64,000 nt of DNA from CAYMGQ01 sp964390055 (lineage in GTDB: Bacteria > Bacillota > Clostridia > Peptostreptococcales > Natronincolaceae), in contig CAYMGQ010000002.1 in NCBI GenBank assembly GCA_964390055.1, forward strand, positions 139,327 to 203,326, written 5' to 3'. Under the pieces are notes generated by a model. The model was not told where the DNA came from and made no database searches. It saw only the letters and a list, made by a program, of their open reading frames with translations. Below are positions 54,428 through 62,357 of the stretch, piece by piece (the stretch's first letter is position 1; each line of letters starts with the position of its first letter). Both the position numbers and the translations under genes were made by a program.

Positions 54428-54590
54428 AATAGGCAGGTCTCCTGACTTAAGCATCATCACCTTTCATATCCTTCCCGTCTAAGCAGTGGTTTATCATGAA
54501 AGATTCCTCTTTTACAGTGGCGGGACCGTGTGGGATTTACACCCAACTTCCCTTTTAACTAATTACAGGTCTCTATAATTAGCACCTATT
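54428..54590 (-). promoter_or_regulatory. cobalamin riboswitch
   Basis: On the minus strand, GGTGCTAATTATAG, then GGGAAGTTGGGTGTAAATCC, then CGGTCCCGCCACTGTAA (B12 box), and finally GTCAGGAGACCTGCC. These are the conserved core segments of the AdoCbl riboswitch in the right order and spacing. It leads the operon 54281-44450. A small CTCTA/TAGAG hairpin follows at about 54405, perhaps part of the expression platform. Confidence 0.95.
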
Positions 54591-54866
54591 ATTTAATATG
54601 TAATTATAACTCCAATACTTCAGCCAGCATAATAGATATATAATAGCATTTTACTAACCCCTATCATTCAAGGCCCTCTATCTATTAATATATGAATTTG
54701 ATAAATATGTCAACCTTTATTTCTAATATTTCCCCACCCCCTATACCTTCCTTATCATCCATCCATTACCAATTGGTTATGTGTGCAATGCATTTATATG
54801 ATTTTACTTATGCTATGTCTAGATGTATAATGTAATGGTTATTTTTATGATTTGGAGGTATTATAT

Positions 54867-55454
54867 ATGAAGTCCAAGAAACTTAGGACCCTCTTTAGCC
54901 TATTTAAAATTACATTTTCCATAAGTGCCTTTACTTTTGGTGGTGGATATATTGTTATTCCCATGATGCGTAAATACTTTGTTGATGATTTAGGCTTGAT
55001 CTCGGAAGAGGACTTAATGGATATGTCAGCAATTGCCCACTCTACACCGGGTGCTATTGCTGTTAACATTGCTGTATTAGTTGGTTATAAGACGGCAGGT
55101 ATTACTGGTGCTATTATATCCGGCCTTGGGACGATTACTCCCCCCTTAATAATACTATCTATAATATCTATATTTTATAAATCATTTAGAGATAACATTG
55201 TTATTTCTGCCATCTTAAGGGGTATGGAGGCAGGTGTTGCTGCTAGCATTATTGATATTTTAATGGATATGTGGCAAGGAATTACAAGGGAAAAAAATCT
55301 GCTTTTGACCTTAATGGTCCCTGCTACATTTATTGCCAATTATGTGTTTAATATAAATGTAATTTATATAATTGTTTTCTGCGCTATCCTATGCCTTGGC
55401 CAAACATATATAGGAGGCATGTTTTTAAAGAAGGAGGATGATGGAGTTGGCTAA
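54867..55454 (+). CDS. chromate transporter family, N-terminal-type subunit
   Basis: 195 residues, about 5-6 hydrophobic helices. FTFGGGYIVIPMMRKYFV and MDMSAIAHSTPGAIAVNIAVLVGYKTAG are CHR-family signatures. Short-chain ChrA proteins work as a pair with a homologous partner; that partner overlaps its end. Substrate may be chromate or another anion. The start is the ATG at 54867 with GGAGGT upstream. It diverges from the B12 operon leader. Confidence 0.88.
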   Translation: MKSKKLRTLFSLFKITFSISAFTFGGGYIVIPMMRKYFVDDLGLISEEDLMDMSAIAHSTPGAIAVNIAVLVGYKTAGITGAIISGLGTITPPLIILSIISIFYKSFRDNIVISAILRGMEAGVAASIIDILMDMWQGITREKNLLLTLMVPATFIANYVFNINVIYIIVFCAILCLGQTYIGGMFLKKEDDGVG

Positions 55455-56007
55455 TATTATTTTTAACTTATTTAACACATTTTTGAAAATAGGTGCCTTT
55501 AGTATAGGTGGTGGATATGCTATCATTCCACTTATACAGGACCAGGTTGTAAATTCCAAGGAATGGCTTACCTTAAGGGAATATACAGATATTATTACTA
55601 TTTCTCAAATGACTCCTGGTCCCTTGGTGGTCAACACTGCATCCTTTGTTGGCATTAGGGTCGCGGGTACCCTTGGGGCTCTTGTTGCAACCCTAGGGAG
55701 TGTTCTTACAGGATTTGTTATTTCTATTATACTTTATAATTTCTTTAAGAAAAATAAAGATATTAATAGTATTGCCAATATATTGAAAGGGCTGCGCTCT
55801 AGTTCAGTTGGCCTTATAGCCTCTGCGGCAATTACAATAATTATGCTTGCATTTTTTGGTTCGCAAACTATCACTCCTAGCCTTTCCGACATAAATACAC
55901 CCGCTATAATTATCTTTATGCTCTCCCTATTTTTGCTTAGAAAGTATAAATTAAATCCAATATTAATAATTATATCAACCGGATTTATAGGCCTTATTAT
56001 TTATTAA
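55441..56007 (+). CDS. chromate transporter family, second subunit
   Basis: 188 residues. IGAFSIGGGYAIIPLIQDQVV and ISQMTPGPLVVNTASFVGIRVAG repeat the CHR signatures of the preceding gene, so the two arose by duplication and probably form a heterodimer of opposite topology. The ATG at 55441 (another at 55438) overlaps the first gene by 14 bases with AAGGAGG upstream. It converges with the MATE gene, overlapping it by 11 bases. Confidence 0.88.
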   Translation: MELANIIFNLFNTFLKIGAFSIGGGYAIIPLIQDQVVNSKEWLTLREYTDIITISQMTPGPLVVNTASFVGIRVAGTLGALVATLGSVLTGFVISIILYNFFKKNKDINSIANILKGLRSSSVGLIASAAITIIMLAFFGSQTITPSLSDINTPAIIIFMLSLFLLRKYKLNPILIIISTGFIGLIIY

Positions 56008-57367
56008 AATTTAGTTCCCTTAGTATCTTCCTAAATTCAACCATGAATAATATAGCAGTAATTGTAACAGCAATAACATCTGCCACCGGCTCTGCCAAGA
56101 AAACTGCATTCACCCTATTTTCTAAAAATAAGGGCAATATATATATAAGGGGGATTAAAAGAACTATTTTACGCAAGATAGCTAAAAATACAGACACTTT
56201 CGCATTTCCCAAAGCTATAAATGTTTGCTGGCAACTTATCTGGATACCAAACAATAGGGAGGCGGCCATGTAAATTCTCATTGCCTTAACAGAAATATTA
56301 ATTAACTCTGGGTCCTTGGTAAAAATCATAGCAAATATCTGTGGAAATAACATGGCCATTGCCCATAAGCTTACCGAATAAATTAAGGATAACTTAAGCA
56401 ATAGTAAAAATGCCTCTTTAACCCTCTTCCCATCACCAGCCCCATAGTTAAAAGCAATAATAGGTGTCCCACCTTGTGTAAGCCCAATCAAGGGTAGCAT
56501 AGAGAATTGCATAACACTTGAAAGAATAGTCATAGCCCCCACAGCCAGATCACCGCCATATTTAAGTAAAGATGTATTAAAGGATATAAATAAGATACTT
56601 TCGGTAGATTGCATAACAAAGGGTGCCAGTCCAAGTCCTATACAGGGTAGGAGAACTTTAAAATCAATCTTTAAGTATTTCTTCCTAATCTTTAATATAC
56701 TTTTATCCCCTGTTAAAAACCTCACGACCCATAGGGCCGAAACCCCTTGTGATATTACGGTTGCTAAGGCAGCGCCCCTTACCCCCATATTAAGGGCAAA
56801 AATAAAAATTGGATCCAATATAATATTAAGTACAGCACCTACCAATACCGTAAACATACTTGTTTTAGCAAAACCTTGTGAAGTAATAAAGGCATTTAGA
56901 CCCAGGGCCAGTTGAACGAAAATTGTCCCATAGGCATATATATTTAAATAATCTAATGCATAGCCGATGGTATTCGCACTGGCACCAAAGGCAATTAGCA
57001 TTTTTTCCCCAAATACTATAACTATAGTTGTCGATATTACAGCTATTAGCACCAATGCGCTAGTACAATTTCCTAGTATCTTTTCAGCCCTATCCTTATC
57101 ACCTCTGCCTAACATTATAGAGGACTGTGGTGCCCCACCCATACTCACCAAAGCAGCAAATGCCGATATAATCACAATGATTGGTATTGTGACACCTATT
57201 GCAGTTAAAGCAGTAGCACCAACATCAGGGATATGGCCTATATACATCCTATCTACCATATTATATAAAACATTAATAATCTGTGCAGTAATTGCAGGAA
57301 CCGCCATACTAAAAAGTAACTTGCTAATCTTTTTACTAGCTAATTCATTCTTTTGTCTAATTTCCAT
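55997..57367 (-). CDS. MATE-family multidrug efflux transporter
   Basis: 456 residues, about 12 hydrophobic helices in two similar halves. LLFSMAVPAITAQIINVLYNMVDRMYIGHI and LNIILDPIFIFALNMGVRGAALAT fit the DinF/NorM-like MATE family, which exports cationic drugs in exchange for Na+ or H+. The start is the ATG at 57367, 9 bases after AAGGAG. It begins 1 base after the MarR stop, so the pair is one operon controlled by that regulator. Confidence 0.93.
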   Translation of the reverse strand: MEIRQKNELASKKISKLLFSMAVPAITAQIINVLYNMVDRMYIGHIPDVGATALTAIGVTIPIIVIISAFAALVSMGGAPQSSIMLGRGDKDRAEKILGNCTSALVLIAVISTTIVIVFGEKMLIAFGASANTIGYALDYLNIYAYGTIFVQLALGLNAFITSQGFAKTSMFTVLVGAVLNIILDPIFIFALNMGVRGAALATVISQGVSALWVVRFLTGDKSILKIRKKYLKIDFKVLLPCIGLGLAPFVMQSTESILFISFNTSLLKYGGDLAVGAMTILSSVMQFSMLPLIGLTQGGTPIIAFNYGAGDGKRVKEAFLLLLKLSLIYSVSLWAMAMLFPQIFAMIFTKDPELINISVKAMRIYMAASLLFGIQISCQQTFIALGNAKVSVFLAILRKIVLLIPLIYILPLFLENRVNAVFLAEPVADVIAVTITAILFMVEFRKILRELNFNK

Positions 57368-57368
57368 A

Positions 57369-57824
57369 CTAGCTGTCTCCTTTTTGATCGTCAAGATACC
57401 CAATAACATTTTGATACATTTTATTTAAAACTGTTTCCGCTATTTTATATTCTCCACTAGTGATGCCCTTGGTAAGGCTGGCAAAAAAGTCTACCTGGGC
57501 CCTTTGCAATTTCTCTACCCTTGCTATTGCAGTAGACCTAATCTTTAGATGTAGACACCTTTTGTCCCTCTCATCCCTTTCATAAAATAAATAATCCTTA
57601 GTATACAATGAATCCACTGACCTTGATATCATGGATTTTGACATAGCACGATACTTAGCTATATCACTTGCCGTATCAAGTGGAGCATTATTATACAAAA
57701 ACAATAGTACATCTATTTCATTTTGGGTCAACTGAAATTCCTCAACTAACTCTTGGAAGGTCCTTTCATAGGCTTTTTTTAATTTCCAACTGAACTTTAA
57801 AAAAAGAATGTTTTTATTCCCCAT
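57369..57824 (-). CDS. MarR-family transcriptional regulator
   Basis: 151 residues. Winged-helix region: LTQNEIDVLLFLYNNAPLDTASDIAKYRAMSKSMISRSVDSLYTKDYLFYERDERDKR, with the wing DERDKR typical of MarR. The start is the ATG at 57824 with AAGGGGAG upstream; a longer frame would cross the operator palindrome. Directly upstream of the MATE gene, so it is its probable repressor and autoregulator. Confidence 0.93.
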   Translation of the reverse strand: MGNKNILFLKFSWKLKKAYERTFQELVEEFQLTQNEIDVLLFLYNNAPLDTASDIAKYRAMSKSMISRSVDSLYTKDYLFYERDERDKRCLHLKIRSTAIARVEKLQRAQVDFFASLTKGITSGEYKIAETVLNKMYQNVIGYLDDQKGDS

Positions 57825-57846
57825 ATATACTCCCCTTATTAGAATA

Positions 57847-57870
57847 ATATAGTTCAACATTGAACTATAT
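57847..57870 (-). promoter_or_regulatory. MarR operator palindrome
   Basis: ATATAGTTCAA-CA-TTGAACTATAT, a perfect 11-bp inverted repeat with a 2-base centre, 23 bases upstream of the MarR start codon. Position and symmetry fit an autoregulatory site. Confidence 0.8.
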
Positions 57871-58222
57871 TAGCATATTTTCCTATTGTTTGCAAACCAC
57901 TTATGTAAATTAACCCAAGACCTGATTTAATTACCTAAATCGTCTATTATACCTTGACCAATCCCCTTAAATTCAAGATATTGTATTCCTTTTTTATCCC
58001 ATATCTTCTTTGCAAAATAAGCAAGGGCAAAGTCTATTAAGGTCTTTTCAACCTAGACTTCGCCCCTATTATAAGCATTATTAAATTTTAATTATCTCCA
58101 TCCATGCCCTTCATTCTTGTTAGTATGTATTTGCTCTTCCCTTTATAATGGTGGGATAAAAGGAGGCATCTTTTAATACTTCTATCATTTTTGCCTGTTG
58201 TTGTAATTCTCGCCTCTGTCAG
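57871..58222. other. 352-base region with a hairpin and a gene remnant
   Basis: GGGCAAAGTCTA (58025-58036) and TAGACTTCGCCC (58054-58065) form a 12-bp stem with one mismatch, without a U-tract. On the minus strand a frame of about 42 codons (roughly 58055-57931), reading EKTLIDFALAYFAKKIWDKKG, lies after an in-frame stop and has no start; it looks like the tail of a decayed gene. Another short coding-like stretch, KMIEVLKDASFYPTI, lies near 58180-58130. Confidence 0.4.
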
Positions 58223-58969
58223 CTATTTTATTTTGATACATTGACCATGACCTGTTGCAATAAATTTTATATTTTCTTTGCTTATGTCTCTTATAAGTGC
58301 TTCTCTTTTTTTATCATCTGGAATTTGTTCTTCTCCTATTCTAACCAGCTCATCCTCCAGGCTAGCTTCCAGTATTTTATTATCTGGGTCACCAAATCTA
58401 ATCATTAGATCACTAGAAAACAATATTTCTCTTTTTAAATCCAGTAGTAGTAATCCTTCCCAGAGATGCATTTCTGATGGGTATCCTATAAACTTAAACT
58501 CTGATCCGCCTATTGTCATTTGATCATTAGCTCTTTTTATTAAAGCATCACTAGTAATCCCAAATCCATCTAATTGTCTTGCTGTAACTTCCGAAGCAAT
58601 TACCCTAGCTTGGGGAAACTCTTCCAGCATCAAATCAAGTCCTCCACATTCATCTGACTCAAAATGAGAGATAAAAATATATTTTAGTTCATTTTCTAAA
58701 AGAATGTCCTTTATCTTTGGAGTTAGCGCTTTTGCCTGCTCTTTGTTCCCAGTATGAACTAGTATAGGTTCATCTATATTTAATAGGTATTGGTGAAAAG
58801 TTAAGTCAATCATTGGTGCATAACTGGTGAATTGATATAAGTCTTTATAGATTTTATTCATGAAGTTCTCCTCCTCTTTTATAACTTGCCTGTATAATAA
58901 TATACCCTCTTTAACATTTTTTAAAATAGGCAGATACTTTATATTATCAATAAAATAAAAAAGTTCCAT
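58223..58969 (-). CDS. metallo-beta-lactamase fold protein of the diiron ODP type
   Basis: 248 residues. ISHFESDECGG is the HxExD motif of diiron MBL domains (flavodiiron/ODP type), followed by YPSEMHLWEG (third His), LFSSDLMIRFGD (bridging Asp) and ATGHGQ (last His): all metal ligands are present. No flavodoxin domain, so it is a stand-alone ODP-like protein, a type known as oxygen sensors or O2/NO reductase partners. Two good starts exist: ATG 58969 with AAAGGAGG and ATG 58861 with AGGAGG; the first is chosen, the second would give 212 residues starting just before the domain. Confidence 0.78.
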   Translation of the reverse strand: MELFYFIDNIKYLPILKNVKEGILLYRQVIKEEENFMNKIYKDLYQFTSYAPMIDLTFHQYLLNIDEPILVHTGNKEQAKALTPKIKDILLENELKYIFISHFESDECGGLDLMLEEFPQARVIASEVTARQLDGFGITSDALIKRANDQMTIGGSEFKFIGYPSEMHLWEGLLLLDLKREILFSSDLMIRFGDPDNKILEASLEDELVRIGEEQIPDDKKREALIRDISKENIKFIATGHGQCIKIK

Positions 58970-59038
58970 CCTAATTTCCTCCTTTAAATCGGAGCCCATT
59001 TGTATATTCAATATCCAAACTTCTGCTATTTCTACATC

Positions 59039-59416
59039 TTATCCCCCTTCCACCTTTTCAATTGCTTGAACTATAGGATATTCCCAATCAGCTTTAGCTA
59101 TCGCCCATCTTCTTTGACATTCCAGACATGAGATATAGATCAATCCCTTCAATCCTTTCATACCTTCACAAGTTGTGTTACAGCTTTCGCAGTCCTTGTC
59201 TAGCCAATAGGCTACTGCCTCTTGGGACAGCTTTGTATAAGATATTTCTCTACCTATTCTGTAAGTAGGACTAGAGCTTAACATGCCTTGGGAGTACAAT
59301 AATAATGTTGGAGTGAGATATTGACCATATTGGTGTTTAGTAGTTTGCATACAAGCAATATTTGTATACAAATTAAATACACCTAAACCAATAGGTGTAT
59401 TTAAGGTGCTTCTCAT
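59039..59416 (-). CDS. Cys-rich protein of unknown function
   Basis: 125 residues, not recognised. The C-terminal half has six cysteines in CESCNTTC and, 13 residues later, ISCLECQRRW, with a further GGxx-poor tail; the pattern suggests a metal or disulfide site. The ATG at 59416 has no ribosome binding site, and the frame stays open upstream to about 59460, so the true start is uncertain and the gene may be a truncated remnant. A perfect 11-bp hairpin (59375-59402) falls inside codons 5-14. It lies 69 bases before the MBL gene. Confidence 0.45.
   Translation of the reverse strand: MRSTLNTPIGLGVFNLYTNIACMQTTKHQYGQYLTPTLLLYSQGMLSSSPTYRIGREISYTKLSQEAVAYWLDKDCESCNTTCEGMKGLKGLIYISCLECQRRWAIAKADWEYPIVQAIEKVEGG
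59375..59402 (-). other. perfect inverted repeat at the start of the Cys-rich frame
   Basis: AAATACACCTA and TAGGTGTATTT form an 11-bp stem with a 6-base loop. It could be an operator or a translation-controlling hairpin; without a U-tract it is not a terminator. Confidence 0.6.
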
Positions 59417-59531
59417 ATTTTTGTTTTCTATATAGAAGCCGCATGATAATAACTTGATTCTTTTTTTCTATAGTATTACTAGCAAATGTAGCATATAGTT
59501 CTCCTGATACATAACTATCATTTAACAGCTA

Positions 59532-61175
59532 CTATATATCTATACTACTATCTACTCTTTTATTAAACTGGCAGAAATCCAAGACCCTGTCTACATTAAT
59601 ACATTGGAAAAAGTTTATTTTTTCCTTGCCATGTTTAGATTCCGGTAAATCCCTTTTTATATTTAAACTGTTTGTTTTTCTAGGAATTAAACAGTCAACG
59701 GGTGAGGTCACACCAAGGGTGCACTCGTCAACAATACTCATAACAATACAAAGTTCGACAACAATGTCAATAGTATTGCCATTCAAGCTTGCATAACATT
59801 CAGACGTAGCAGTTATTAATGGAGTCACGGTGATTGTTTTCGGAATTTGCATAGTAAGACTTTTAGCAAAGCTTGTTTCAAAACCCTTAGCAACTAAGTT
59901 GCCATTAACAGATACAACAACCTCTCCTTCAACTTTAAAATTTGAAATAACTCTTGAAGTTTCACCAATCGATGATAGTATACTAAAATTTTCTAAACTT
60001 ACCTTCCTAACAGAACAGTTAATTATTTTAATAGTGGCTAATTTGGTCTGCCAAGGGATAAAATTAACATTGTCACTTACCTCGTTCCCTTTTCCTTGTG
60101 GATTTAGTATTGGTTGGTAGGGGCCACTGCTATCTCCCCACCAATTATTGGTGGCATCTACAACCTGGGATGTAGCATTGAAAACTCCCCAGGCGTTTCC
60201 AACTATTTGATTACCATTGATAATTGGATTGGCATTGCCTGGCCCATAATAATAAGCATTACTTATATAGACACCAGCTCTTCCGTTATCCCGTAGATTA
60301 TTCCCAATAATTGCTGGTTCTAAAGGAAATAAATCTGGTGGGATAAAACCACCCGTCCCTTGGGAAAACAAATATATAGCATCTCTAGAACTATTCTTGA
60401 TTTCATTATCGCTGATTAATAGTTCAATAGGAGCACCTCCTGTTGTAGGAACCCATCCCCAAAAAATCCCAGATGGTTTACAGTTGTCTATGCTATTACC
60501 CTGGATGGTCTCGGCCATAGATTGAACTATTACAATTCCGCCTTCCTCATCAAAATTACCAGTCCCACAATTTTTTATTTGATTGTTAATAATGCTTGTA
60601 TTTCGTTGGTCCATAGCTAATGAAATACCACTATTTGCATGATGTTTTATTACATTATTTTCTATTAAGAGTCCCTTTGAACTAGCCCTAGCAAAGATTC
60701 CATCGACAGCGTTATTAGCTATTGTGTTGTTGATTATATCAGTTTTTCCATGGGGATAGAGAACTATTCCATTACGATTGAAGCCGGATCCTAGTCCATT
60801 ATTTTCTATAATATTATTCTTAATAAGCATGGAAGCATTACTATTAGTCAGTATTCCTGCATTTCCTTGTCCCTTGATATGATTATGGGAGATTGTTATA
60901 TTAGATAGGTTAGGATGAGATGTACTACCTACCTGAATTCCATGAAGAGGACCATTTTGAATGGTTAGTCTCCTTATGGTTACATCATCCCCTAATATTT
61001 GTATAACTGGTATATCATCCAGTCCAGTTGCATCTATAGTAGCAGTTCCTTCTCCAGGGGAAGGCCCCTGCAAAATTAACTTCTTATCAATTATTAATTG
61101 CTCATTATATATACCTGGTTGCACATCAACTATACTCCCAGGAACTGCGGCATCTATAAGATCCTGAATACTCAT
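59532..61175 (-). CDS. right-handed parallel beta-helix protein with Cys-containing tail
   Basis: 547 residues. Starts MSIQDLIDAAVPGSIVDVQPGIYNEQ, as in NosD/DUF1565-type proteins, then repeated coils of about 22-25 residues (for example KNNIIENNGLGSGFNRNGIVL, INNTIANNAVDGIFA, ENNVIKHHANSGISLA) to about residue 350. No signal peptide. The C-terminal 180 residues form a separate beta domain ending FFQCINVDRVLDFCQF, resembling tails of clostridial spore-coat/DUF3794-type proteins; tentative. The start is the ATG at 61175. A spore-surface or phage-like role is possible. Confidence 0.72.
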   Translation of the reverse strand: MSIQDLIDAAVPGSIVDVQPGIYNEQLIIDKKLILQGPSPGEGTATIDATGLDDIPVIQILGDDVTIRRLTIQNGPLHGIQVGSTSHPNLSNITISHNHIKGQGNAGILTNSNASMLIKNNIIENNGLGSGFNRNGIVLYPHGKTDIINNTIANNAVDGIFARASSKGLLIENNVIKHHANSGISLAMDQRNTSIINNQIKNCGTGNFDEEGGIVIVQSMAETIQGNSIDNCKPSGIFWGWVPTTGGAPIELLISDNEIKNSSRDAIYLFSQGTGGFIPPDLFPLEPAIIGNNLRDNGRAGVYISNAYYYGPGNANPIINGNQIVGNAWGVFNATSQVVDATNNWWGDSSGPYQPILNPQGKGNEVSDNVNFIPWQTKLATIKIINCSVRKVSLENFSILSSIGETSRVISNFKVEGEVVVSVNGNLVAKGFETSFAKSLTMQIPKTITVTPLITATSECYASLNGNTIDIVVELCIVMSIVDECTLGVTSPVDCLIPRKTNSLNIKRDLPESKHGKEKINFFQCINVDRVLDFCQFNKRVDSSIDI

Positions 61176-61525
61176 AATATAATCACCCACTTCCTTAGTT
61201 TAAATATTATATGCATAAGTTGCTTATAGAGTTAATATAAGTGGTAACAGATCCATGCCAGTAATGCCCATAAACCTTCTCTCTCATTCTCTAATTTCTG
61301 TTTTGAACATAAAAAAAGGAAAAAGTTTATTTAATCATTACCTAAACTTTGCCCTTGTTATGCCCTCTGTGTAATTTTATATATTTAATCTTGATGGAGG
61401 GTATTTTTTACTATCTACACCTATGGATTATATTTTATTTATAGTTTTCTAATTGCCTATAATATAAATGATGTGCAACTAAAAACTATTTGTATATTTT
61501 TAATATCTATATAAATATTCCTTCT
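61176..61525. other. 350-base intergenic region, no gene seen
   Basis: AT-rich leader of the beta-helix gene. No convincing promoter, RNA or terminator was found by eye. Confidence 0.4.
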
Positions 61526-62074
61526 TTAATCTGAGTATTCTTCAAATAATTGATCTAGGAGTTTCTCGTTCCCTACATCTTCAAAACTCTTAAATCGTTC
61601 AACCACTACATCTCCATCTGGAGAAAATTCTACCTCCCACCTTTGCCCAGGCACAACTACTTCTACCATAATATAATCATCTCTAACTGTGTCTAATTTA
61701 TAAAATATCTTATTATCTTCTAATCTCTTCAAAAATCTAGTAAGTTTTCTAAAGCTATTTCCCCATAGTCTTTTGGACAAATCCACCACATACGCCTGTG
61801 CACTTTTCTCATCTAGACCTGTTAAGTCCATGTATATCTCTACTGCTTTTTTATTATTACCTTGATAAATTAGTTCTTTTAAATCCTGATCTAATACATG
61901 GTCCCCACTTCTTCCATCTTCCTTTATATAGAAACCATCAATAATTTCATTTATTCCACCACCAAAATACCAGTTATTAGCTTCTATAAAATCAATAAAT
62001 TTATCCCAAAACTCACCTTCTGATAATTCCCTTGGTACTTCTATGCAACCATTGATTTCAAATTCCTTTCTCAT
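61526..62074 (-). CDS. protein with N-terminal YggL-like region
   Basis: 182 residues. The first 45 residues (FEINGCIEVPRELSEGEFWDKFIDFIEANNWYFGGGINE) resemble YggL/DUF469-like proteins, some of which bind the 50S ribosome. The rest has LTGLDEKSAQAYVVDLSKRLW and a C-terminal beta stretch (VVVPGQRWEVEFSPDGDVVVERF) I do not recognise. No signal or membrane segment. AGGAGGATACTAGG precedes the ATG. Family call is tentative. Confidence 0.55.
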   Translation of the reverse strand: MRKEFEINGCIEVPRELSEGEFWDKFIDFIEANNWYFGGGINEIIDGFYIKEDGRSGDHVLDQDLKELIYQGNNKKAVEIYMDLTGLDEKSAQAYVVDLSKRLWGNSFRKLTRFLKRLEDNKIFYKLDTVRDDYIMVEVVVPGQRWEVEFSPDGDVVVERFKSFEDVGNEKLLDQLFEEYSD

Positions 62075-62234
62075 CCTAGTATCCTCCTATGACATTCGCA
62101 TGTCTTTACTTCGCATAATTCTACAAATGTTCATCTATAGCATATTAATCAGTCGTTTTTATCATACTCTTTTCCATTTATCTTGCAAATATCCCGAAAA
62201 GTCCAATGTCATCTGTCAACTGCACTATTTTCAA

Positions 62235-62279
62235 GGGTCAAAAAATGGTGTTTTGCCACCGATTTTTGACCCTTTTTAT
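62235..62279 (+). terminator. long hairpin with U-tract
   Basis: GGGTCAAAAAATGGTG (62235-62250) pairs with CACCGATTTTTGACCC (62257-62272), 14 of 16 positions, followed by TTTTTATA on the plus strand. Its polarity suits a plus-strand transcript, yet both flanking genes are on the minus strand. Confidence 0.65.
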
Positions 62280-62357
62280 ACCCTTAAACAATTATATATT
62301 GTAATCAATTCTTCTTATTTGTTCCTATAACCACAATAGGTCATCAGGGTTACCACC

